Assembly (NCBI GenBank): GCA_964463865.1
Contig: CAYXDX010000011.1
Coordinates: 1-32,426 of the forward strand
Reading direction: 5' to 3'
DNA from: Ferroglobus sp964463865
GTDB taxonomy: Archaea; Halobacteriota; Archaeoglobi; Archaeoglobales; Archaeoglobaceae
DNA length: 32,426 nucleotides
Both the position numbers and the translations under genes were made by a program. Shown one piece after another: positions 23,435 through 30,688 of the stretch (the first letter of the stretch is position 1; the number at the start of each line of letters is the position of its first letter). Under the pieces are notes generated by a model. The model saw nothing but the letters and a program-made list of their open reading frames with translations, had not been told where the DNA came from and made no database searches.

Positions 23435-24193
23435 TCACGTTCCAATTACGAGAGGTTCGCTCAGATTTTTGAGAAGGGCGAGCGTGGATAAGGCGGCAAG
23501 GTAGCTCGTTCTGGGATTTTTGCTCGGAACGTTTCTGACGATAATCCGAAACTCTCCGAACTCTCCTTTGGCGACTATTTCGTGAACGTTTCTGTCCTCG
23601 CTCGGATCAACTACGACCTCAGCTTCCACCTCGAAGCCTGTGGCGAGCGAGATCGTCGCAGCTACGTTGACGTTCTTCGGAAACCTTTCGAGAACTTCTT
23701 TAGCCTTTCCCTTTATCAGAGTGCTTCTCTCCTTCACATTTACTCCGAGCGATCTCGGGTTTTTTACCGTCGTTATCCTTACGTTTTTCGAGTTCAGGAG
23801 CTGAAAAACTTTCAACCCGTCTACACCGACGATGGCTCCGCTCGGAACGTATACCTTCCTTTTAACCTCTCTTGCCTTCGATACGAGCTTCTCTCTAAAC
23901 TTCTCGTCGAGAAGAGCTCCCACGCTGAGTATTATCAAGTCCCTGCCACTCTCCAAGACCTTCTCGGCGTAGGATTTAACGGCCTCTATCGAAGCCGCCT
24001 CTACAACTACTTCGAAGTCGTCTTTCAGAAAATCGTCGAAGCTCGAGTGCGCTTTTCCTCCAGTAAATCTGGCAAGTTTTAGCGCTTTATCGAAGTTCAA
24101 GTCGTAAAGTGCCGTAATTTCAATTCCTGCTTTATCCGAGTTCTCGGCTATAATTTCGGCTATGTTTCCGCAGCCTATGATCCCGACTTTCAT
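23435..24193 (-). CDS. nadX: L-aspartate dehydrogenase
   Basis: NadX oxidises aspartate to iminoaspartate with NAD(P)+, replacing the oxygen-dependent NadB and suiting an anaerobe. The 252-residue protein starts with a Rossmann VGIIGCGNIAEIIAE and contains VVEAASIEAVKSYAEKVL, ILSVGALLD, VPSGAIVGVDGLK, and NVNVAATISLATG with the conserved His-bearing downstream region. I choose the ATG at 24193 rather than a GTG at 24202 because the TATA-like box about 29 bp before the ATG and the Rossmann strand both favour it. It heads the operon with nadA and nadC. A perfect palindrome lies between promoter and start. Confidence 0.93.
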   Translation of the reverse strand: MKVGIIGCGNIAEIIAENSDKAGIEITALYDLNFDKALKLARFTGGKAHSSFDDFLKDDFEVVVEAASIEAVKSYAEKVLESGRDLIILSVGALLDEKFREKLVSKAREVKRKVYVPSGAIVGVDGLKVFQLLNSKNVRITTVKNPRSLGVNVKERSTLIKGKAKEVLERFPKNVNVAATISLATGFEVEAEVVVDPSEDRNVHEIVAKGEFGEFRIIVRNVPSKNPRTSYLAALSTLALLKNLSEPLVIGT

Positions 24194-24194
24194 T

Positions 24195-24210
24195 CCGAAC
24201 ACGTGTTCGG
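24195..24210. promoter_or_regulatory. Perfect 16-bp palindrome, candidate operator of the NAD operon
   Basis: CCGAACACGTGTTCGG reads identically on both strands. It spans the expected transcription start and ends 2 bp before the nadX ATG at 24193. A repressor dimer bound here would block transcription initiation. The regulator is not encoded in the window. Confidence 0.6.
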
Positions 24211-24217
24211 TAAATGG

Positions 24218-24227
24218 GTTTTTAAAT
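24218..24227 (-). promoter_or_regulatory. TATA-like box of the nadX-nadA-nadC operon
   Basis: On the minus strand ATTTAAAAAC is centred about 29 bp before the nadX ATG at 24193. The intergenic region also serves the rightward HerA-like gene, which has a TATTTTA element near 24262-24268, about 32 bp before its ATG. Confidence 0.5.
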
Positions 24228-24297
24228 TTTCGCGTGCGAAAATTTTGATGAGGGAAAAGAATATTTTACCGCGCACGACAACTTCAGTTTGTTGCCT

Positions 24298-25812
24298 ATG
24301 AGGGGTGAAGTTGGCAGGATCGTCGGTGAAGCGACTCCTTACGAATTTACGTTTCAGATCTACAATCCGCTTGAAGTGAAAAAGGGCGATTTTATCAAGG
24401 TGTGGAACGACGCGGACGGATGGTTTGCCGCGTACGTTTCCGAAATCAAGGCGATATCCAAGAGCGAAGAAAGAGACGGAAGCGAGATTTATCTCGCCAA
24501 AGCGGTCGTTCTTGGGAAGAGGGAAGGTAGGAGCGTAAAACTGCCGAAAACCCCGTTCGTTCCCGGAGATAGAGTGTTCAAGGCTGAGGAAGACTTCGTC
24601 GCCGAGTGCCTCGGCTTCGATGAAGATGGCATTTACATCGGTTACCTTGGCGACACGAAGGTTAGAGTTACGCTGAACCCGAACACCGTCGTTCAGAAAC
24701 ACGTTTGTATCCTCGCGAAAACAGGCAGCGGTAAGAGTTACACCGCGGCGGTCATAATCGAAGAACTGCTCGAAAGAGACGTTGCGTTACTCATTATCGA
24801 CCCTCACGGAGAATATGAGAGCTTAAAGTATCCGAACGACGATCCCGCTCTCGAGGAGTTCGGCGTTAAGCCGAAGGGTTACGCGGACAAGGTGAGAGTT
24901 TTCGTCCCACCCAAATCTCCCCTTTCTGAAAAAGCTGACGGAATTCTGAGGCTCGACGGAGTAAACCTTTCTGCCGAGGAAATTATAGAGATGGGCGAGA
25001 TAAAGAAGTCGTCGACCCAGGCGGCGATATACCAACTGCTGAGGGAGATGAGGGGAAGAACTTACACGATTCAGGACCTGATTGACGAGGCAGAGCAACT
25101 GAGCGGAAACCTGAAAGCGGAGGTCATAGGAGCGTTGACGAAAATAGAAGAGACGGAGCTTTTCAGCGAAAATCCGACGCCGATTCACGTCCTCATGCAG
25201 AAAGGAAAGGCAGTGATACTGAATCTGGCCGGAATAGATCCGGTTCACCAGGACATAATCGTGGCGAAGGTTTGCAGAGAGGTGTTCGAGCTGAGAAAGA
25301 GGGGTGAAATAGATCCGGGGATGATCGTGATAGACGAGGCTCACAACTTCGCTCCGGAAAGGGGTATAGACAGGTCCGTTTCTTCGAGCGTTTTGAGGAC
25401 GATCGCGAGCGAAGGTAGGAAGTTCGGCCTCGGGCTGATGATCATCAGCCAAAGACCCGCAAGGGTCGACAAAAACATACTGAGCCAGTGCAACACCCAG
25501 ATAATTCTGAGGGTCACGAATCCAAACGACATAAACTCGATAAAGAAGGGCGTCGAGGGGATAACTTCTGAGATGGTCGAGGAGATAAAGAGGCTTCCAG
25601 TCGGCCACGCACTCGTCATAACCCCGGATCTGGAAAGACCGGTCATCGTGAGAATCAGAACGAGAAAAAGCAGACACAAGGAAGCGGAGGTAATCGTTCA
25701 AACGAGCAAGAGCTCCAAGAAATCTGGCAAGAAGGAAGACAAAAAATTTGAAAAACAGGACAGGGGTAAGGGCGGAGCGGGATTATTCAAAAAGCTGTTC
25801 GGTGGTCGCTAA
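24298..25812 (+). CDS. HerA-family DNA translocase/helicase-like ATPase
   Basis: HerA ATPases form hexamers that move DNA during end resection, usually with the NurA nuclease. The 504-residue protein has an N-terminal beta-barrel (HAS-like, about 1-125), Walker A ILAKTGSGKSYTA (138-150), IIDPHGEYESL, Walker B VIDEAHNFAPERG, RTIASEGRKFGLGLMIISQRPARV and a QCNTQIILRVTN sensor region. The lysine-rich C-terminal tail (about 450-504) is low complexity. No nurA, mre11 or rad50 gene is adjacent, so it may be a paralogue with another partner. The ATG at 24298 is preferred over an upstream TTG because RGEVGRIVGE begins the barrel. The stop overlaps the next ATG by 1 bp. Confidence 0.9.
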   Translation: MRGEVGRIVGEATPYEFTFQIYNPLEVKKGDFIKVWNDADGWFAAYVSEIKAISKSEERDGSEIYLAKAVVLGKREGRSVKLPKTPFVPGDRVFKAEEDFVAECLGFDEDGIYIGYLGDTKVRVTLNPNTVVQKHVCILAKTGSGKSYTAAVIIEELLERDVALLIIDPHGEYESLKYPNDDPALEEFGVKPKGYADKVRVFVPPKSPLSEKADGILRLDGVNLSAEEIIEMGEIKKSSTQAAIYQLLREMRGRTYTIQDLIDEAEQLSGNLKAEVIGALTKIEETELFSENPTPIHVLMQKGKAVILNLAGIDPVHQDIIVAKVCREVFELRKRGEIDPGMIVIDEAHNFAPERGIDRSVSSSVLRTIASEGRKFGLGLMIISQRPARVDKNILSQCNTQIILRVTNPNDINSIKKGVEGITSEMVEEIKRLPVGHALVITPDLERPVIVRIRTRKSRHKEAEVIVQTSKSSKKSGKKEDKKFEKQDRGKGGAGLFKKLFGGR

Positions 25813-26153
25813 TGCCGGATTATATTGTCGTTCTTCAGGGGGCGTGGATAGTCAGAAACGCGAAGAGCGTTACCGATGCCATGAACATAGCGGTAGCCGA
25901 GGCTGGAAAGAGGTTGAGTCCGGACCTCGACTTCGTGGAGATAGACGTTGGCACGACGGAGTGTCCGAAGTGCAACCAACCGCTAAAGAGCGTTTTTTTA
26001 GTGGCCAACACAGCATTGGTTGGCCTCATCTTCGAAATGAAAGTGTTCAACGCGCAGAGCAAGGAGCACGCCGCGAGAATAGCGAAGTACGAAATCGGAA
26101 AGAGGTTGCAGAGAGTCCCCCTCGAAGTTCTGGAGGTGATTGAGCTCGATTAA
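25812..26153 (+). CDS. UPF0212 (DUF555) family protein
   Basis: A 113-residue archaeal protein of unknown function that matches UPF0212 nearly throughout. It starts MPDYIVVLQGAWIVR, then has SVTDAMNIAVAEAGKRL, DVGTTECPKCNQP with a CxxC pair (Cys51 and Cys54), and NTALVGLIFEMKVFNAQS. The Cys pair could bind metal. Its start shares one base with the HerA-like stop (TAATG), suggesting translational coupling. Its stop interlocks with the GPN gene on the other strand through TTAA. Confidence 0.9.
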   Translation: MPDYIVVLQGAWIVRNAKSVTDAMNIAVAEAGKRLSPDLDFVEIDVGTTECPKCNQPLKSVFLVANTALVGLIFEMKVFNAQSKEHAARIAKYEIGKRLQRVPLEVLEVIELD

Positions 26154-26908
26154 TAGAGGCTTTCGAGATCCTCTCCGGCGTAGAAGATTTCCTGAATGGC
26201 GTCGTAAACGTCGTCGAAACCGAACATGTTGGTGGACGAGACGGGAATCAGCGGTTGGAACAGCTTCATGTCTCTGAGCATGTGGAACAGCTCCAAGCTC
26301 AAGCCCCTAATCGCCGAAAGCTCTGAGTATAGTTTTTCCTGATCGCAGCTCCACTCGATAATTTTTTCGAGGTCGTGCTCCGGTATCAGGTCTGCTTTGC
26401 TCAAAACGGGGACATGCGGGATTTCGAGTCTGAATACGGCGGAAGAAACCATGAAGACGAGGGAGAGAAATCCCGTGGGGGTTTTGGATACGATCGGGTC
26501 GTATAGATAGACCATAACGCACCTGTTTTTGCCGAGCGATGATATCAGGACTTCGCTGCTCGCTCTCAGAGTGAACAGTTCCATTTGGCCGGGCGTGTCG
26601 AATATTACGTATTGCGGATCGCTGTAATCGATTTCGTCGATTATTTCGTTAATCTTCGTGCTTATCAGGTCCGCGCCGATTATCTGAGCTCCGTTCGGTC
26701 CGACGTCGTATTTGCTCATGATTTCTTCAAGGGTAAACCACTCTCTGACGTCTACGTCAGCAGAGTAAGGCAAGTAGTCCGCTCCCGGGTCGAGGTTTAC
26801 GGTGAAGACGTCGACTTTTTTCATGTCGAGCCAGTCGGAAAAAGCTTTCGTGAAGTACGTTTTCCCGCTACCTGCGGTCCCGACTACGAAGATGTGCACT
26901 CTTTCCAT
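26150..26908 (-). CDS. GPN-loop GTPase
   Basis: GPN-loop GTPases form homodimers; eukaryotic homologues assemble RNA polymerase II. The 252-residue archaeal protein has Walker A VGTAGSGKTYFT (9-20), NLDPGADYLPY, the insertion loop YDVGPNGAQIIG carrying the signature Gly-Pro-Asn, FDTPGQMELF and the guanine-specificity LSKADLI. I use the ATG at 26908 rather than one six codons upstream because a strong TATA-like box is centred 26 bp before it. It converges on the UPF0212 gene with a 4-bp overlap. Confidence 0.95.
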   Translation of the reverse strand: MERVHIFVVGTAGSGKTYFTKAFSDWLDMKKVDVFTVNLDPGADYLPYSADVDVREWFTLEEIMSKYDVGPNGAQIIGADLISTKINEIIDEIDYSDPQYVIFDTPGQMELFTLRASSEVLISSLGKNRCVMVYLYDPIVSKTPTGFLSLVFMVSSAVFRLEIPHVPVLSKADLIPEHDLEKIIEWSCDQEKLYSELSAIRGLSLELFHMLRDMKLFQPLIPVSSTNMFGFDDVYDAIQEIFYAGEDLESLY

Positions 26909-26929
26909 AACGAAAAGGTTGCGCAACTG

Positions 26930-26938
26930 TTATAAAAA
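26930..26938 (-). promoter_or_regulatory. TATA-like box of the GPN GTPase gene
   Basis: TTTTTATAA on the minus strand is centred 26 bp before the ATG at 26908, consistent with a leaderless transcript. It is one of the clearest boxes in the window. Confidence 0.6.
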
Positions 26939-26989
26939 CTGCTCCGCTCGTCGTTTGCTCGTCTGCTCCGTCACATCGAAAATTTTTAA

Positions 26990-27027
26990 CGATAAATCTA
27001 CGGTTTTTATCGGTTTTTTATAAACCG
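26990..27027. promoter_or_regulatory. Promoter of the sulfur operon with two inverted repeats
   Basis: CGATAAA (26990-26996) and TTTATCG (27006-27012) form a perfect 7-bp inverted repeat with a 9-bp spacer. CGGTTT (27011-27016) and AAACCG (27022-27027) form a second one, which contains the TATA-like TTTTTTATAAA. The TATA centre near 27019 predicts transcription start near 27045. Regulator binding here would compete with TBP. A CTGCTCCG direct repeat also lies upstream at about 26939-26970. Confidence 0.5.
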
Positions 27028-27075
27028 GAAAAGGTTATTATTCTTAGAATGAGGAGTATATATTGGGTGATTGGA

Positions 27076-27465
27076 ATGGGTAAGTTGGCAATCGTTTTGG
27101 CGAGTGGAGAGCTTGAAAAGGTGCAGGCCGCGAGCATAATAGCGAGCGTCGCGTCTACCCTTGGAAACGAAGTTATAGTCTTCGCGACGATGGACGGACT
27201 GCTGGCGTTTAAGAAAGACGTCGTGGAGAAGAAGGCTTGGAAGATGGGTGAACTTGGAAAGGGTATGATCGAAAAGAACGCGCCGCTGTTCATCGACACG
27301 CTGAAGCAGGCGAAGGAATTAGGTAACTTGAAGCTCTACGCTTGCGGAATGATCATGGACATGCTTGGACTGAGTCTGGACGAGTTCGTAGACGTGTTCG
27401 ACGGAGTGGTTGGAGTTTCCGAGTTCCTCGGAATGGTAGAGGACGCGAAAGTCCTCTTCATCTAA
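27076..27465 (+). CDS. DsrE-family sulfur-transfer/peroxiredoxin-like protein
   Basis: This 129-residue protein has the DsrE/DrsE2-like Rossmann pattern: KLAIVLASGELEKVQAASIIASVAS, VIVFATMDGLLAF, then LKLYACGMIMDMLGLSLDEF. The single Cys in YACGM is the site where related proteins carry a persulfide. Four genes in a row (DsrE, TusA, SQR, DUF1641) point to sulfane-sulfur traffic. I prefer the ATG at 27076 because a GGTGAT ribosome site lies a few bases before it and transcription should begin near 27045. The ATG at 27049 is an alternative. Confidence 0.85.
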   Translation: MGKLAIVLASGELEKVQAASIIASVASTLGNEVIVFATMDGLLAFKKDVVEKKAWKMGELGKGMIEKNAPLFIDTLKQAKELGNLKLYACGMIMDMLGLSLDEFVDVFDGVVGVSEFLGMVEDAKVLFI

Positions 27466-27490
27466 AATTTTTTGATCGGAGGTGGTGAAG

Positions 27491-27727
27491 GTGGAGGTAA
27501 AAGCTGACAGGGTTATAGACGCGAGAGGAAGCTACTGTCCCGGACCGTTGATGGAGTTGATAAAGGCGATAAAAGAGGAGGAAGTGGGGAAGGTCATAGA
27601 AGTGTGGTCGAGCGACAAGAGTTCGGCAAAGGACATTCCGGAGTGGGTCAAAAAAGCCGGACACGAGCTGATCGGAGTTTTCGAGGAGGAAGGATACTGG
27701 AGAATCGTCGTTAAGAAGCTCAAGTAA
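27491..27727 (+). CDS. TusA/SirA-family sulfur carrier
   Basis: A 78-residue TusA-like protein with the signature SYCPGPLMEL; its Cys receives and passes on persulfide sulfur. The hydrophobic-charged pattern IPEWVKKAGHELIGVFEEEGYWRIVVKK is normal for the family. I choose GTG at 27491 because the ideal GGAGGTGGT site (27478-27486) precedes it with 4 bp spacing; the in-frame GTG codons at 27482 and 27485 fall inside that site. It likely exchanges sulfur with the DsrE protein upstream and the flavoprotein downstream. Confidence 0.92.
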   Translation: MEVKADRVIDARGSYCPGPLMELIKAIKEEEVGKVIEVWSSDKSSAKDIPEWVKKAGHELIGVFEEEGYWRIVVKKLK

Positions 27728-27751
27728 TCCAAATTTTTGAAGTGATGGTTT

Positions 27752-28891
27752 ATGAAGAAGATAGTTGTCGTTGGAGGAGGTGTAGCTGGAACTCTGACGG
27801 CCAACTACCTCGCGAGCCACCTGAGAGACGAGATTAGGGACGGCAAGGTGTCGATAACGCTGATCTCCGAGAGGGACAAGCAGCTATACGAACCGGGTCT
27901 CCTCTACCTGATATTCAACAGGCTCTACGAGTCGGACATCTTCATGCCTCTCAAGTATCTCGTGGATCCCGGGGTGGACTTGAAAATAGAGACCGCCACG
28001 AGGCTCGACCTCGATAACAGCAGAGTTGAAACGAACAAAGCTACCTACGACTACGACTACCTCGTCATAGCAACTGGGTCGAGAATAGCTCCCGAGGAGA
28101 TACCGGGGTTAACGGAGAGCGGACACTGGTTCTACAACTACGAGGGAGCTGCCAAGCTCAGGGAAGCGATAGCGAACTTCAAGGGTGGAAAGATCGTCAT
28201 AAGCGTAATGGGTGTCCCGCACAAGTGTCCGGTGGCGCCGATGGAAGTGACGTTCCTCATGCACGACTACCTCAAGTTCCACGGGCTCAGAGAAAAGTCG
28301 CAGATAGTCTACACGTATCCGATCAACAAAGTGTTCACGATGGATCCCGTCGCAGAAATGGCGGTCGAGCTTTTCGAGGAGAAGGGAATCGAATACAGGA
28401 CGTTCTTCAACCCGATCGAGGTGGACGCGAAGAACAAGAAGATAATAACGCTCGAAGGAGAAGAAGAGAGCTTCGACCTTCTAATAGCGATACCGCCCCA
28501 CAAAGGGGCGAAAGTTATCTTCGATTCGGGAATCGGGGACAAGAGCGGATTCGTTCCGACGGACAAATACACTCTGAGAGTTGAGGGCTACGACAACGTA
28601 TACGCCGTCGGAGACGCAACGAATCTTCCGGTCAGCAAAGCCGGAAGCGTCGCGCACTTCGAAGCGGAAGTTGTCAGCGAAAACATATCCGCTGAAATAA
28701 AGGGATATCCGCCTACCGCCGTTTACAATGGAAAAGCGTTCTGCTTCATAGAGACTGGCTACTATGAGGCTACCTACATATGGTTCGACTACTACACGCC
28801 GCCGAATCCGGTGAAGCCGAACAAGTTCATACACTGGGTCAAGATGGCTTACAACAAGACATACTGGCTAACCGCGAGAGGTCTGCTTTGA
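27752..28891 (+). CDS. Sulfide:quinone oxidoreductase-like flavoprotein
   Basis: A 379-residue FAD-dependent disulfide-oxidoreductase-family protein. It has the FAD-binding VVVGGGVAGTLTANYL (5-20), LVIATGSRI (104-112) and YAVGDATNLP (284-293). It has just two cysteines, Cys159 (PHKCPVAP) and Cys331 (FCFIETG), 172 residues apart. That equals the spacing of the two essential cysteines, 178 and 350, of Acidianus SQR as I recall them; the third, dispensable one is absent. The C-terminal amphipathic region (WFDYYTPPNPVKPNKFIHWVKM) could touch the membrane. It probably oxidises sulfide or persulfide and feeds electrons to a quinone. It is followed by DUF1641, a frequent SQR neighbour. Confidence 0.88.
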   Translation: MKKIVVVGGGVAGTLTANYLASHLRDEIRDGKVSITLISERDKQLYEPGLLYLIFNRLYESDIFMPLKYLVDPGVDLKIETATRLDLDNSRVETNKATYDYDYLVIATGSRIAPEEIPGLTESGHWFYNYEGAAKLREAIANFKGGKIVISVMGVPHKCPVAPMEVTFLMHDYLKFHGLREKSQIVYTYPINKVFTMDPVAEMAVELFEEKGIEYRTFFNPIEVDAKNKKIITLEGEEESFDLLIAIPPHKGAKVIFDSGIGDKSGFVPTDKYTLRVEGYDNVYAVGDATNLPVSKAGSVAHFEAEVVSENISAEIKGYPPTAVYNGKAFCFIETGYYEATYIWFDYYTPPNPVKPNKFIHWVKMAYNKTYWLTARGLL

Positions 28892-28902
28892 GGTGGTGAA
28901 AA

Positions 28903-29298
28903 ATGGGCGAGCTGCTTCAAAAGAAGATAGACGAGAACGAAGAGGTCCTCGCGAGAGCGATCGACAAACTCGTGTGGCTCGAAAAAAGCGGCAGTCTCGA
29001 CGCGTTGATCGGCTTTTCAGCGCTGATCAAGGTTCTTCAGGATTCGATCAGCGACGAGGTCGTGCTGAAAAACGCTGAACTTATAAACAACCTCGGATTG
29101 ATCTCGGCGAAGTTCACGAACGAGAGAGCCCTGATGCTGCTCAACGCTATAGGCGACGCTATCTGCAGGTGCGAAAAAGAGCCCGAGCCTGTCGGACTTA
29201 CGGGACTACTCGCCGCTCTGAGAGATCCTGACGTTAAGATAGCTCTCGGAATGCTCGTCAACATCCTCAAGGAGCTTGGAAAGAACTTAAGAAAATGA
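28903..29298 (+). CDS. DUF1641 protein
   Basis: A 131-residue mostly helical protein (KIDENEEVLARAIDKLVWLEKSGSLDALIGF, LGLISAKFTNERALMLLNAIGDAI). The C-terminal GLTGLLAALRDPDVKIALGMLVNILKELG is typical of DUF1641. Members often follow SQR-like genes, and a role as an SQR partner or membrane anchor has been suggested by context only. The ATG at 28903 follows a GAGGTGGTG ribosome site. It ends the sulfur operon. Confidence 0.88.
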   Translation: MGELLQKKIDENEEVLARAIDKLVWLEKSGSLDALIGFSALIKVLQDSISDEVVLKNAELINNLGLISAKFTNERALMLLNAIGDAICRCEKEPEPVGLTGLLAALRDPDVKIALGMLVNILKELGKNLRK

Positions 29299-29339
29299 CC
29301 AAAATGTTTAATTACTAATTTTTCTACTAACATTTTTCG

Positions 29340-29762
29340 ATGTATAAGTATCCGAAGGAGGTCGTTTCGGACATATACGTTTCGAGAGTCGGTGGGTTCT
29401 GCGAGGAGATAAACGCGAACGAAATTGGGATCAACATAAACGCGATATACACGAACACGTCGATAATTCCAGAAGAAACGTTTTGCCAGATAAAGTTCTT
29501 CGACGAACCACCCAAGAAGCCGTTCTTCTTCAGAAAGAAGTTCAGGATCGTCGGAATAGACGAAAGTATGGAGTCCTACAGAATCACTAAGGACGGAGAA
29601 GTGGTGTTGAGCAAGGAATATGAAGCGGTTTTTAGGAACAAAGTCGGTGAGGCTGTGATAATTAACACGGTGGAGAGCTTCAGGATAGACGGAGATTACT
29701 CGAAAATAGCGAAGTATCTGGTGAGAGCTTGCAGGTTAGACGACCTACTAAGAAGGAACTGA
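29340..29762 (+). CDS. Hypothetical protein, 140 residues
   Basis: I do not recognise a family. It is soluble, strand-rich, with cysteines at about 21, 48 and 131 and a lysine/phenylalanine-rich PPKKPFFFRKKFRI in the middle. The ATG at 29340 has a TTTAATTA TATA-like box about 29 bp upstream. Its last 34 bp overlap the Nip7 gene in another frame, so the two are likely cotranscribed. A ribosome or RNA role is possible by association only. Confidence 0.65.
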   Translation: MYKYPKEVVSDIYVSRVGGFCEEINANEIGININAIYTNTSIIPEETFCQIKFFDEPPKKPFFFRKKFRIVGIDESMESYRITKDGEVVLSKEYEAVFRNKVGEAVIINTVESFRIDGDYSKIAKYLVRACRLDDLLRRN

Positions 29763-30256
29763 AAGTCATAAGGAAAGCTCTCGCGAGTTTCGGAAGCTTT
29801 GACTTTCTCGAAGAGTTTTCTATTTTCATAAAGGAGGGTGAGAAAAAGGAAGTCTACGCGATATCGAAAGACGCGGAACTTTTCGTCGGCAAGTTAAACG
29901 AGGTCGCGTTCGGACTGAAGATAGGTGAAGTCGGAAAGAGGTTCAGGTTCACGCTGGAGGGTGCGTTCTTCTTAGCCAGGAGAAAGAAAAAGAAAGTGTT
30001 CGTGAACGAAAAAGGGGAGATGCTGTTTCTTTACGGGAGAGACATTTTCCGCGAGTCGGTTGAAGATGTAACCGACGATGTTCGGGAGAACGACATAGTT
30101 TTCGTCTGCAACAGGCGGGGCGACATTCTCGGCATAGGTAAGTCGAGGTTCGACGCTAAGAGAATCTTTAGCGTGGAGAAGGGAAGAGTAGTCGTGGAGA
30201 ATCTGGTGGATAGAGGAGAATACATAAGAAAAAACAGGCTTTACAACGCTTATTAA
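29729..30256 (+). CDS. Nip7-like protein with C-terminal PUA domain
   Basis: Nip7 helps assemble the large ribosomal subunit by binding RNA. The 175-residue protein has an N-terminal pre-PUA domain (about 1-85) and a PUA domain from about 90 (KVFVNEKGEMLFLYGRDIF, DIVFVCNRRGDILGIGKS). It ends VDRGEYIRK, like the eukaryotic Nip7 C-terminus (GEYVR). The TTG at 29729, preceded by GGTGAG, puts RRPTKKELKVIRKAL at the N-terminus as expected. Its 5' end overlaps the upstream gene by 34 bp. Its stop interlocks with the convergent membrane protein gene through TTAA. Confidence 0.85.
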   Translation: MQVRRPTKKELKVIRKALASFGSFDFLEEFSIFIKEGEKKEVYAISKDAELFVGKLNEVAFGLKIGEVGKRFRFTLEGAFFLARRKKKKVFVNEKGEMLFLYGRDIFRESVEDVTDDVRENDIVFVCNRRGDILGIGKSRFDAKRIFSVEKGRVVVENLVDRGEYIRKNRLYNAY

Positions 30257-30666
30257 ATGATTACGAACAGGAACCAGGCGATGAACGATATTATTCCGAA
30301 TATCAGGGAGAAGACCGACAGCTTTATCCAGAAGTTCTTTTTCTTCAAGCTCAAGTAGTATCTTCTCTCGATCGAGTTGAAGTCTTCCCTTTCGAAGAAC
30401 ACGAGTTGCGTAAACTTGGGGTAGAGCAGGAGCAGGGACGAGATCATCGACGTCAGGATGAGCGAGATCGGTATCGTGACGAGAGCTATGTCCAGATACG
30501 TCAGCTTTTTCGGAGCGAAGGCGATCATGAAAGCTACGATACCGACGATTAGTGCTAAAACTCCGTTGGAGGCTTTGATAATTATGTCAGTCTTGTCGTC
30601 GATTGTTTTTAGGTGGCTGAGCATGAAGTTTACTTCTTTTATCTCGTGCTCGTTCAATCTCCCCAT
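30253..30666 (-). CDS. Three-helix membrane protein resembling DUF5706/PycTM
   Basis: A 137-residue protein with transmembrane helices near 33-50, 59-82 and 113-136. A conserved-looking cytoplasmic N-terminal segment (SHLKTIDDKTDIIIKASNGV) leads into helix 1, YPKF follows helix 2, and a basic LKKKNF precedes helix 3. This arrangement (D-x-K before the first helix, P-[KR] after the second, a final helix after basic residues) resembles the DUF5706 membrane effectors of Pycsar and related defence systems. No nucleotide cyclase or other partner is adjacent, so it may simply be a membrane protein of unknown role. The ATG at 30666 has a TATA-like box about 27 bp upstream. Confidence 0.6.
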   Translation of the reverse strand: MGRLNEHEIKEVNFMLSHLKTIDDKTDIIIKASNGVLALIVGIVAFMIAFAPKKLTYLDIALVTIPISLILTSMISSLLLLYPKFTQLVFFEREDFNSIERRYYLSLKKKNFWIKLSVFSLIFGIISFIAWFLFVII

Positions 30667-30688
30667 GGACAAGCGGTTGAATTGGTAG

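Noticed and set aside
24194..24202. GTG start three codons upstream for nadX
   Set aside because: It lies inside the palindrome, at or upstream of the likely transcription start, and the Rossmann strand begins right after the ATG at 24193.
24823..25701. A 292-codon minus-strand open frame opposite the HerA-like gene
   Set aside because: It is antisense to Walker A/B-containing coding sequence, and has no domain, ribosome site or promoter.
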